A stretch of 55,952 nucleotides of DNA from CAZKVJ01 sp964556225 (lineage in GTDB: Bacteria; Actinomycetota; Acidimicrobiia; Acidimicrobiales; Ilumatobacteraceae). This document shows, piece by piece, positions 24,985 to 31,998 of this stretch; the first letter of the stretch is position 1; every line of letters starts with the position of its first letter. The stretch is taken from NCBI GenBank assembly GCA_964556225.1, contig CAZKVJ010000021.1:1-55952 (forward strand), given 5' to 3'. A program made the translations under genes and the position numbers. The notes under the pieces are model-generated. The model did not search any database. It saw only the letters and a list, made by a program, of their open reading frames with translations, and had not been told where the DNA came from.

Positions 24985-25069
24985 CGGAACGGGAGGGATT
25001 CGAACCCTCGGGCCCGTGAGGGCCGTCCGCTTTCAAGGCGGGTGCATTCGTCCGCTCTGCCACCGTTCC
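24985..25069 (-). tRNA. tRNA-Ser (UGA)
   Basis: Read on the minus strand from 25069. Acceptor stem GGAACGG/CCGTTCC, discriminator G at 24985, anticodon stem-loop with C-T-T-G-A-A-A giving anticodon UGA, a long variable arm (GGCCCTCACGGGCC) typical of tRNA-Ser, and T-loop TTCGAAT. CCA is not encoded. A TACCCT hexamer at 25077-25082 (minus strand) lies 7 bases upstream. Decayed mobile-element sequence lies on its 3' side. Confidence 0.95.
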
Positions 25070-25142
25070 GGCCTCGAGGGTAGCGCTGGCGCACCATCGC
25101 CCTGTCCGAGGTTCGCCCGTGCCGGCGGTCGACCCGGCTCGC

Positions 25143-25148
25143 TATGCT
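25143..25148 (+). promoter_or_regulatory. Putative -10 (TATGCT) for tRNA-Ser(GCU)
   Basis: TATGCT lies 18 bases before the mature 5' end of the tRNA at 25167; no convincing -35 box is seen. Confidence 0.4.
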
Positions 25149-25166
25149 GCGGCATCCGTCACCCCT

Positions 25167-25259
25167 GGAGAGGTGCCAGAGCGGCCGAATGGGGCGCCCT
25201 GCTAAGGCGTTGACCAGGTTTCCCCTGGTCCGTGGGTTCAAATCCCACCCTCTCCGCCA
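25167..25259 (+). tRNA. tRNA-Ser (GCU)
   Basis: Acceptor GGAGAGG/CCTCTCC, anticodon loop C-T-G-C-T-A-A giving GCU, long variable arm (ACCAGGTTTCCCCTGGT), T-loop TTCAAAT, discriminator G at 25256 and an encoded CCA at 25257-25259. Encoded CCA contrasts with the two other complete tRNAs in this window. Confidence 0.96.
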
Positions 25260-25294
25260 TCCGGGCGTCCGTCAGGCCCGGTCAGCGTCGGTGT

Positions 25295-25314
25295 CGGGCG
25301 GGACGGCCCGCCCG
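25295..25314 (+). terminator. GC-rich hairpin downstream of tRNA-Ser(GCU)
   Basis: CGGGCGGG (25295-25302), loop ACGG, CCCGCCCG (25307-25314): a perfect 8-bp stem about 35 bases after the tRNA. No T-run follows, so strength is uncertain. Confidence 0.5.
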
Positions 25315-25391
25315 GCCCGATGTTGCGTTCGTGTTACGGCCGGTGTAGACACTTCGTCACATTCGCTCGTGGGAGCGGGTGCACCACCGCC

Positions 25392-26330
25392 ATGGACGAC
25401 GACGACTTCTGGGTCTCCACCCGCTCGCTCGGTCGCACCGGACGACCTTCCCGCCGCTTCGGCGCTCGTGCCGGGCGCGGGTCTGACCCGTTCGTGCGCC
25501 GTCTGCTGGTGCTCGGCGTCGCGTTCGCCCTCCTGCTGCCGGTCTTCATGGCGCTGCGTGGCAACGGCTCGCCGGCAGCGGTGGTGCCGGCGCCCGGCGC
25601 CGTCGCCGTGATCGAACCCGCCGCGGTCCAGGTCCCCGCGTCGGTCCAGTCGATGAGCGCCGCTCCGCAGGCTGCTCCCGTTGCGTCGACGCCCGCACTG
25701 GCTGCGGCCGTCCCGCAGGCCACGACCGCCCCGACGCTCGCCCGCCGCCCATCGTGCGCGTCGCCGTACACCGCCGTGCGGGGCGACTTCTGGTTGCGCA
25801 TCGCGCGGATCCACGGTGTGCGCCTCAGCCGGCTGCTGCAGGCGAACAGTGCCACCGTCTCGACGCCGCTGTACCCGGGCAGCAAGGTGTGCCTCCCGAG
25901 TGGGGCGACCCGAGCGGTCACCGCCACCACGGCGCCGAGGACGGCGACCACCCAGGCGCGCACCACCGCGACGACCCAGCCGAAGACGGCGACCACGACC
26001 CGCCCGACCACGGCCACCACCGCCCCGCCGGCTACGGCCGCGCCACGCTCGTACACCCGCCAGCAGGTGATCGACATCATCCGCTACGTCTGGCCCGACC
26101 AGCTCGAGGACCGTGCGATCCAGATCGCCACGCGGGAGAGCAACCTGGTGCCGACCGCCCGCAGCTCGTGCTGCTCGGGGCTGTTCCAGATCTACTACAG
26201 CGTCCACAAGGGATGGCTGGCCGGGCTCGGCATCACGTCCGCCCAGATGCTGCTGGACCCCGTGCTCAACTCGCAGGCGGCGCTGGACCTCTACCAGCGT
26301 GCCGGCGGCTGGGGGCCGTGGGGCGCCTGA
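25392..26330 (+). CDS. LysM-domain lytic transglycosylase-like membrane-anchored protein
   Basis: 312 residues. An Arg-rich N-terminus, one transmembrane or signal anchor (36-55), an Ala/Pro-rich stretch, a LysM domain at about 125-170 (Y-T-A-V-R-G-D-F-W-L-R-I-A), a Thr-rich linker of A-T-T repeats (175-215), and a C-terminal lysozyme-like SLT domain. In the latter R-E249-S-N-L holds the presumed catalytic Glu and G-L-F-Q-I follows. LysM binds peptidoglycan and the SLT domain cuts it, so the protein probably remodels the cell wall. The ATG at 25392 puts the anchor near the N-terminus. It lies between tRNA genes, transcribed in the same direction. Confidence 0.85.
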   Translation: MDDDDFWVSTRSLGRTGRPSRRFGARAGRGSDPFVRRLLVLGVAFALLLPVFMALRGNGSPAAVVPAPGAVAVIEPAAVQVPASVQSMSAAPQAAPVASTPALAAAVPQATTAPTLARRPSCASPYTAVRGDFWLRIARIHGVRLSRLLQANSATVSTPLYPGSKVCLPSGATRAVTATTAPRTATTQARTTATTQPKTATTTRPTTATTAPPATAAPRSYTRQQVIDIIRYVWPDQLEDRAIQIATRESNLVPTARSSCCSGLFQIYYSVHKGWLAGLGITSAQMLLDPVLNSQAALDLYQRAGGWGPWGA

Positions 26331-26371
26331 CCGTCCGCCGTCCGGGGTTCCGATCCGGCATCTCGGCCCTC

Positions 26372-26377
26372 TAGACT
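26372..26377 (+). promoter_or_regulatory. Putative -10 (TAGACT) for tRNA-Arg
   Basis: TAGACT ends 15 bases before the tRNA at 26393; no clear -35. Confidence 0.35.
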
Positions 26378-26392
26378 GCGCCCCCGCAACCT

Positions 26393-26465
26393 GCGCTGGT
26401 AGCTCAATGGATAGAGCATTTGACTACGGATCAAAAGGTTGGGGGTTCGACTCCCTCCCAGCGCG
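26393..26465 (+). tRNA. tRNA-Arg (ACG)
   Basis: Acceptor GCGCTGG/CCAGCGC, D-arm AGCTC-AATGGAT-AGAGC, anticodon stem TTTGA/TCAAA with loop C-T-A-C-G-G-A giving anticodon ACG, T-loop TTCGACT, discriminator G at 26465. CCA is not encoded. Confidence 0.96.
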
Positions 26466-26495
26466 CTGATGTGATGTCGCGAGACATCGTGGACA

Positions 26496-26521
26496 GTCCG
26501 AACCCCCGTCAGGGTTCGGAC
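26496..26521 (+). terminator. Hairpin terminator after tRNA-Arg
   Basis: GTCCGAACCC (26496-26505) pairs perfectly with GGGTTCGGAC (26512-26521) around a six-base loop, followed by GGTTTCG. A smaller hairpin (GATGTC, GCGA loop, GACATC; 26473-26488) precedes it. Confidence 0.65.
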
Positions 26522-26697
26522 GGTTTCGCTGATCCTGACGATCGTGAGCGACGAGTGCGGGCAGCGCGTCGATGTGGCCACGGCCGGGCCGTGGGCGCGA
26601 CCGGACGAATTGCGGGCTCGTGACCGTTTCGAGCCGCTGAGGCGCGCCCTGGGGCCAACTCCTTGCCGTCGGCGGTTGAATCAGCGACGATGGCCGA

Positions 26698-29283
26698 GTG
26701 ACCGTGCTGGATCTGGGGACCGCCGGCGCACTTCTCGAGCGCGACGATGCCCTGGCGGTGCTGGGCGAAGCCCTGAGCGACGCCCGACGCGGTCGCGGCG
26801 GCGCGGTCCTGGTCGGTGGCGAGGCCGGCGCCGGCAAGACGGCGCTCACGAGGGCGTTCTGTGGTGAGGTCGGTACACGGTGCCGTGTGGTCGTGGGCGC
26901 ATGTGACCCGCTATCGACGCCTCGCCCGCTGGGCCCGCTCCGCGAGGTCGCCGGGTCTGCGGGCCGCCTGGCCGACCTGCTGGCACTCGATCCACCGCTC
27001 GGCGACGTGTTCGACGCACTCTGGGATCTGCTCTGCGAGCAGCCGACCGTCGTCGTCGTCGAGGACCTTCAGTGGGCGGATGGGGCCACGCTCGACATCC
27101 TTCGGATGTTGGTGCGCCGGATCGACACCTCCCCGTCGCTCCTCATCGCGACCTACCGCGACGGCGAGCTCCGGCGAGGGCATCCCGTGCGGATCCTGCT
27201 CGGGGACCTGGCCACCTCGCCCGCGCTCACGCGCCTGACGATGGAGCCGCTGTCGTGTGATGCGGTCGCGACGCTCGCCGAGGGGCACGACGTGGACCCC
27301 GACCTGCTGTACCGACGAACGGGCGGGAACCCGTTCTTCGTCACGCAGGTCCTTTCGACCGGTGGTACCGACGTGCCGCCGAGCGTTCGGGACCTGGTGG
27401 TGGCGCGTGCGTCGGCGCTTCCGGCGGACGCCGCCGACCTGCTCGACGTGGTGGCCCTCTCCCCACCGCAGGCGCCGACCTGGCTGCTGGAGTCGGTGCT
27501 CGGCGACGTCACGCCATCACTGGAGCACTGCCTGGCCACCGGACTCGTCGCTGCGGACCGGGTCGGTGTCAGCTTCCGGCACGAGCTGAGCCGTGTCGCC
27601 ATCGACGAGCTGGTCGGCCCCTCACGGCGGGTCGCGCTCCAACGGCGCATCCTCGCCGCACTCGAAGCTCGTTCGCTGATGGGCGATGTGGATGCGGCCC
27701 TCCTGGCGCATCATGCGGAGGCGGCGCAGGACACCGATGCCGTGCTGCGGCATGCGCCGGCAGCCGGCCGTGAGGCGGCCCGTGCCGGCTCGTACCGGGA
27801 AGCGGCAGCCCAGTACGCGCGGGCCTTGCGCTTCGCGGCGGGGCGGCCCGACCGCGAGCGGGCCGCGCTGCTCGAGGGACGTTCGCGCGCCTGTTACCTC
27901 GCCGACGACCAGCTGGAGGCGATCGCCGTGATCCGTGAGGCGATCGAGTGCCGTCGGCGCGAGGGAGAGCACCTGCACGAGGCGCGGGCGCTGATCGAGT
28001 TCGTCGGCTACCTCGACTGCCGCGGGCTCCTCAAGGAGGCCAGGGCTGCGTTGGATCGCGCCGAGGCGCTGGTGGACGGCACGCCCGACAGCGTCCAGCT
28101 GGCGTACGTGCGGGAGATGCAGGCGCGTCACGCCATCGCGGACGGCGACCTCGACCGTGGTGCCGACCTGGCCGGCGCAGCCGCCGAGCTCGGTGAGCGC
28201 TACGGGGATGTGTTCGTGACCGGTAACGCCCGGATCACTCGGGCCGGTGCGCTGCTGCGCCGAGACCTCGACCGGGGTCGAGCCGAGCTGGAGTCAGTGG
28301 TGCGGTGGGCGACGGCGCTCGGTCTCCACGAAGTCGCGGCGCGGGGGTGGAACGGCCTCGGCGCTCGATGCGCGGCGTCGGCACGCCTCGATCTGGCCGA
28401 CGCCTACCTCGATGAGGCGATCGACTACTGCGCCGAGCACACCCAGGATCTGTGGCGCATCAACGCGCTCGCCCTTGCCGCCCGAGTCAGCCTCGACCGT
28501 GGTGATTGGGGCGCGGCGGTCGACGACGTCACTGCGTTGCTGGAGGACCCGCGCGAGTCACCGTGGCCGCACCACGAGGCACTCCTCGTGCTCTCGCTCG
28601 TTCGGGCGCGGCGGGGTGACCCGGGGGCGCGTGACGCGCTCGAGGCGGCGGTCGCCGTGGGGGTGCCGCGGGACGAGGTGTTCGCCCACCTGGACCTGGC
28701 GGTGGCGGGTGCGGAGCTCGCATGGACCGAACGGCGCATGGACGAGGTCGACCGTGTGGTGTCCGGGGCCCTCGCAGAGGGTCTCGCGATCGATTCGGAG
28801 GCGCTCGCCCGACTGACGTTCTGGCGGCGTCTCGCCGGGTTCGACGCCGGCGACGCAGTCGACGGCTGGGCAGCGGACGCTGAGGGGTTCGACCAGCGCG
28901 GCATGCCGTACGAGGCGGCGCTCGCCCGCCTGCAGCTCGATGACGAGGCGTCGCTGCGCCTTGCCTGGGCCGAGCTCCGGCGGCTCGGTGCGGTGCCGGC
29001 GGGACGGCTGGCACTGCAGCGGCTGCGGAGCCTCGGCGTGCGTGGGCTCGACCGAGGCCCGCGGCCGGCAACACGCGCGCACCCCGCCGGTCTGACGGCG
29101 CGCGAGGTGGAGGTCGTGGAGCTGCTCGCCGATGGATTGCGCAACGCCGACGTGGCGGAACGTCTCGTCATCTCCCGACGAACCGTCGACCACCACGTCG
29201 CTGCGATCATGCGCAAGCTGGGCACGCGCACGCGGGGCGAGACCGTCGCTCGGGCTGTCGAGATGGGTCTGGCCACGAGCTGA
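26698..29283 (+). CDS. Large ATP-binding LuxR-family transcriptional regulator (LAL type)
   Basis: 861 residues. N-terminal AAA/STAND ATPase: Walker A G-G-E-A-G-A-G-K-T at 40-48 and Walker B V-V-V-V-E-D-L-Q-W-A-D at 118-128. A long Ala/Leu-rich TPR-like helical region (about 330-780) follows, then a C-terminal LuxR helix-turn-helix (about 797-861) with L-T-A-R-E-V-E-V-V-E-L-L-A-D-G and S-R-R-T-V-D-H-H-V-A-A-I-M-R-K-L-G. LAL regulators bind ATP and a ligand, and activate nearby operons. GTG start. The DUF4242 gene 110 bases downstream on the same strand is a plausible target or co-transcribed gene. Confidence 0.93.
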   Translation: MTVLDLGTAGALLERDDALAVLGEALSDARRGRGGAVLVGGEAGAGKTALTRAFCGEVGTRCRVVVGACDPLSTPRPLGPLREVAGSAGRLADLLALDPPLGDVFDALWDLLCEQPTVVVVEDLQWADGATLDILRMLVRRIDTSPSLLIATYRDGELRRGHPVRILLGDLATSPALTRLTMEPLSCDAVATLAEGHDVDPDLLYRRTGGNPFFVTQVLSTGGTDVPPSVRDLVVARASALPADAADLLDVVALSPPQAPTWLLESVLGDVTPSLEHCLATGLVAADRVGVSFRHELSRVAIDELVGPSRRVALQRRILAALEARSLMGDVDAALLAHHAEAAQDTDAVLRHAPAAGREAARAGSYREAAAQYARALRFAAGRPDRERAALLEGRSRACYLADDQLEAIAVIREAIECRRREGEHLHEARALIEFVGYLDCRGLLKEARAALDRAEALVDGTPDSVQLAYVREMQARHAIADGDLDRGADLAGAAAELGERYGDVFVTGNARITRAGALLRRDLDRGRAELESVVRWATALGLHEVAARGWNGLGARCAASARLDLADAYLDEAIDYCAEHTQDLWRINALALAARVSLDRGDWGAAVDDVTALLEDPRESPWPHHEALLVLSLVRARRGDPGARDALEAAVAVGVPRDEVFAHLDLAVAGAELAWTERRMDEVDRVVSGALAEGLAIDSEALARLTFWRRLAGFDAGDAVDGWAADAEGFDQRGMPYEAALARLQLDDEASLRLAWAELRRLGAVPAGRLALQRLRSLGVRGLDRGPRPATRAHPAGLTAREVEVVELLADGLRNADVAERLVISRRTVDHHVAAIMRKLGTRTRGETVARAVEMGLATS

Positions 29284-29393
29284 CGCACGCGGTGCCCCCT
29301 GCCCAAGATGGGTGGTTCCACCGATGCGCAGTGAGGGCCCTGATCCCTACCGTCGCACGGGCGACGATGCCCCGTGAACGAAGGAGATGGGGA

Positions 29394-29684
29394 ATGAAGA
29401 CGTACGTGATCCTCCGTCGCGGCGGGTGGCAGACCGCCGATGACCTGCAGGCAGCAGCGGCCAGATCGACCGAGCAGGGCAACCAGATGCTCGACGACCT
29501 CCGCTGGATCCGCAGCTACGTGCTGGACGAGGCCGACGGCACGGTCGGTACCGTGTGCATCTACGAGGCGTCGAGCCCCGAGGCGATCCGCTGCCACGCC
29601 GACGCCGCGGACCTTCCGGTCGACGAGATCATCGCTGTGGCCGACACCGTGGTCGTCCGGTCGGATCCTGAGCAGGTGGGCTGA
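29394..29684 (+). CDS. DUF4242-like small protein
   Basis: 96 residues, ferredoxin-like small fold. M-K-T-Y-V-I-L-R-R start, W-I-R-S-Y-V-L-D-E, C-I-Y-E-A-S-S-P-E-A-I-R-x-H-A and a closing V-D-E-I-I-A-V are typical of the DUF4242 family; its role is not established. Start ATG is set by AAGGAG at 29381-29386. It is found directly downstream of a LuxR-type regulator and four bases upstream of another small gene, so the three may form one unit. Confidence 0.85.
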   Translation: MKTYVILRRGGWQTADDLQAAAARSTEQGNQMLDDLRWIRSYVLDEADGTVGTVCIYEASSPEAIRCHADAADLPVDEIIAVADTVVVRSDPEQVG

Positions 29685-29687
29685 GCG

Positions 29688-29966
29688 ATGGCGCGCTCAT
29701 GGGTTCGAGGCGCCGCGGCGAGCGCCGTCGGCATCGAGGTGCACGGCCAGCACGTGGTCGGTGACTACGTGATGGGCGGCGGCCACGGCCTCGGCAGCGA
29801 CCTGCAGTGGCCGGAGGACTACCGGGGGATGGTGGGCGAGATGGTCCGCGAGAACGGTGGGGCCGCGCTGCCGGGAGGGCCGGGGCCGGGCTTCCACTTC
29901 CCGAACGGCTTCGCCCCGGGCGCCTCGTTCTGCACGGACTCGGCTTCGCCCGGCACGCACGTGTGA
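29688..29966 (+). CDS. Unrecognised 92-residue Gly-rich protein
   Basis: 92 residues starting three bases after the DUF4242 stop codon, so probably translationally coupled. Third positions are strongly GC-rich as in real genes here. The sequence is rich in Gly and His, with G-D-Y-V-M-G-G-G-H-G-L-G near residue 30 and P-G-x-G-F-H-F-P-N-G-F-A near residue 70; one Cys. No transmembrane helix or known motif was recognised. It may be a truncated or fast-evolving gene. Confidence 0.5.
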   Translation: MARSWVRGAAASAVGIEVHGQHVVGDYVMGGGHGLGSDLQWPEDYRGMVGEMVRENGGAALPGGPGPGFHFPNGFAPGASFCTDSASPGTHV

Positions 29967-30093
29967 GCCGGCGGTCAGCCCAAGCGGGGCGACGGCGCCG
30001 ATGGGTCGGGTGCGCGTCGTGACCATCCTGGCCTCGAGATGTGGTGCGCGTGTGAACAGGCCACGCCCGGACGACCCCGCGGCGGTCGAGGAC

Positions 30094-30099
30094 TACAGT
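30094..30099 (+). promoter_or_regulatory. Putative leaderless -10 hexamer (TACAGT) for the acyl-CoA synthetase gene
   Basis: TACAGT ends 8 bases before the GTG at 30108, without a Shine-Dalgarno sequence. Confidence 0.5.
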
Positions 30100-30107
30100 C
30101 CGCGTCG

Positions 30108-31880
30108 GTGACGAGTGACACCGGCAACGACACGATGGCCGCCCTCGCCCGCAGCGCCGCCGAGCGCTACGGCGACACGGTGGCCGCCGTCTTCTGCCGG
30201 GATGGCGAGTGGGTCGAGCTCAGCTTCACCGACCTGTGGCAGCAGGTGCGCGAGACGGCGTTCGGGCTGATCGGCCTCGGTGTGCAACCCGGTGACCGGG
30301 TGTCCATCCTCTCCGACACGCGCGTCGAGTTCGCGGTCGTGGACCTGGCGGTGTCGAGCGCCGGCGCCATCGTCGTGCCGGTCTATCCCTCGAGCTCGCC
30401 CGACGAGTGCGAGTGGGTGGTGGGCAACTCCGGCGCCACGGTGATCGTCTGCGAGAACGCTGCCCAGGTCGCGAAGATCGCCGAGGTCCGGTCCCGTCTG
30501 CCGGAGCTGCGCCACGTCGTGGTCATCGACGGCGAGGCACCCGGCGCGATCCCCGTGGCGCAGGTGCCGGGGCTGGGTGCCGACGTGGACCCCTCCGAGC
30601 TCGACCGGCGCATCGGCGCCGTGACGCTCGACGACCCGTGCCTCATCATCTACACGTCCGGCACCACCGGCCGGCCGAAGGGCGTCGTGCTCACGAACCG
30701 CGGGTTCGCCGCCGCCCGGCGCTCCGCCATCGAGATGGCGCTGTTCGGCCAGGGTGACACGGCCTACCTGTACCTGCCTCTCGCCCACGTGTTCGCACAG
30801 CTGGTCATGGCGGACTGCATCGAGGTCGGCGCAGCGATCGTCTTCTGGGGCGGTGACACCGCGCACATCGTCGCCGAGCTCGGTCAGCTCAAGCCGACGG
30901 TCCTGCCATCGGTCCCGCGCATCTTCGAGAAGGTGTACTCGCTGGCGATGGGCATGGCGCCCCCCGGCGGCGAGGCCGACCTCGCCCGGGCCGTGCAGCT
31001 GGGCATCGCCGTGCGTGACGCGCAGCGGCGGGGCGAGGAGGTCGCAGCGGACGAGCTCGACCTGTTCGAGCGGGTGGACCGGGAGATGTTCTCGCTCGTG
31101 CGGGGCATCTTCGGTGGCCGCCTGCGCTACGCCGTGTCCGGTGCGGCGCCGATCGCGAAGGAGATCCTCGAGTTCTTCTACGCCGCCGGGGTACCGGTCT
31201 TCGAGGGCTGGGGGATGACCGAGACCACCTCGATCGGCACGCTCAACCTGCCGGACGCCTACCGGTTCGGCACGATCGGGCGGCCCGTGGCGGGCGCCGT
31301 CGTGCGCCTCGCCGAGGACGGTGAGATCGAGCTGGCCGGTGACATGGTGATGCGGGGGTACTGGAACAACCCCGAGGCCACCGAGGAGACGATGACCGAG
31401 GACGGGTTCTTGCGCACCGGCGATCTCGGCGCCATCGACGAGGACGGCTACGTGTCGATCACCGGCCGCAAGAAGGACATCATCATCACGGCCGGCGGCA
31501 AGAACCTGACCCCGGCCAACATCGAGGGCGACCTCCGGCGGTCACGATGGATCTCGCAGGCCGTCATGTACGGCGACCGCCGGCCGTATCCCGTGGCGCT
31601 GATCACGCTCGACCCGGAGGAGATCCTGGCCTGGGCGGCCGCCGAGGGTCTCCCGGCGGACCTTGCGGCGCTGGCGGAGCACGAGCGGGTTCGGGCGCTG
31701 GTCCAAGCCGAGATCGACCGGGCGAACGCCAGCTACGCCAAGGTCGGCCAGATCAAGCGGTTCGCGATCCTTCCCCGTGACTTCAGCCTCGACGCCGGCG
31801 AGCTCACCCCGTCACTGAAGCTGAAGCGCAACGTGGTGTACGAGCGCTACGCCGACGAGATCGAGCGGCTGTACGCATGA
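30108..31880 (+). CDS. AMP-dependent long-chain fatty acyl-CoA synthetase
   Basis: 590 residues. AMP-binding motif I-I-Y-T-S-G-T-T-G-R-P-K-G begins near residue 180, the adenine-binding G-W-G-M-T-E-T-T near 367, the hinge motif T-G-D-L-G, and G-R-K-K-D-I-I-I-T-A-G-G-K-N plus the C-terminal lysine region. The length and the insert between P-R-I-F-E-K-V and the adenine motif match bacterial FACL (FadD15-like) enzymes. It activates fatty acids to acyl-CoA using ATP. The GTG at 30108 is supported by TACAGT 8 bases upstream. Confidence 0.94.
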   Translation: MTSDTGNDTMAALARSAAERYGDTVAAVFCRDGEWVELSFTDLWQQVRETAFGLIGLGVQPGDRVSILSDTRVEFAVVDLAVSSAGAIVVPVYPSSSPDECEWVVGNSGATVIVCENAAQVAKIAEVRSRLPELRHVVVIDGEAPGAIPVAQVPGLGADVDPSELDRRIGAVTLDDPCLIIYTSGTTGRPKGVVLTNRGFAAARRSAIEMALFGQGDTAYLYLPLAHVFAQLVMADCIEVGAAIVFWGGDTAHIVAELGQLKPTVLPSVPRIFEKVYSLAMGMAPPGGEADLARAVQLGIAVRDAQRRGEEVAADELDLFERVDREMFSLVRGIFGGRLRYAVSGAAPIAKEILEFFYAAGVPVFEGWGMTETTSIGTLNLPDAYRFGTIGRPVAGAVVRLAEDGEIELAGDMVMRGYWNNPEATEETMTEDGFLRTGDLGAIDEDGYVSITGRKKDIIITAGGKNLTPANIEGDLRRSRWISQAVMYGDRRPYPVALITLDPEEILAWAAAEGLPADLAALAEHERVRALVQAEIDRANASYAKVGQIKRFAILPRDFSLDAGELTPSLKLKRNVVYERYADEIERLYA

Positions 31881-31998
31881 CCGCCGGGTGAAGCATCGGC
31901 GAGGCCACGTCGATCTGACCCGGCCCGGACGAATGGCCCTGGACCAACCGAGGCGCCTGGCGCGATGAAGGTGGGTGGGCGTCGCAGGAGGCACCACC

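Noticed and set aside
21880..24985. A complete restriction-modification system
   Set aside because: No separate endonuclease or specificity gene is seen; the only nuclease-like sequence is the methyltransferase's own C-terminal domain with altered residues.
24644..25213. A 189-residue protein formed by the DUF1254 start reading on through the tRNA-Ser region
   Set aside because: Family similarity ends at 24946; beyond it the frame crosses a terminator and the antisense of a tRNA gene.
25260..25391. Possible cell-wall-related riboswitch upstream of the LysM gene
   Set aside because: Only about 130 bases, part of which is the tRNA terminator hairpin. I could not identify the conserved pieces of a c-di-AMP (ydaO) element.
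25905..26045. Repeated ACC/ACG-rich units that look like a tandem repeat or short array
   Set aside because: They encode the Thr/Ala linker of the LysM protein; no spacer-repeat regularity as in a CRISPR array.
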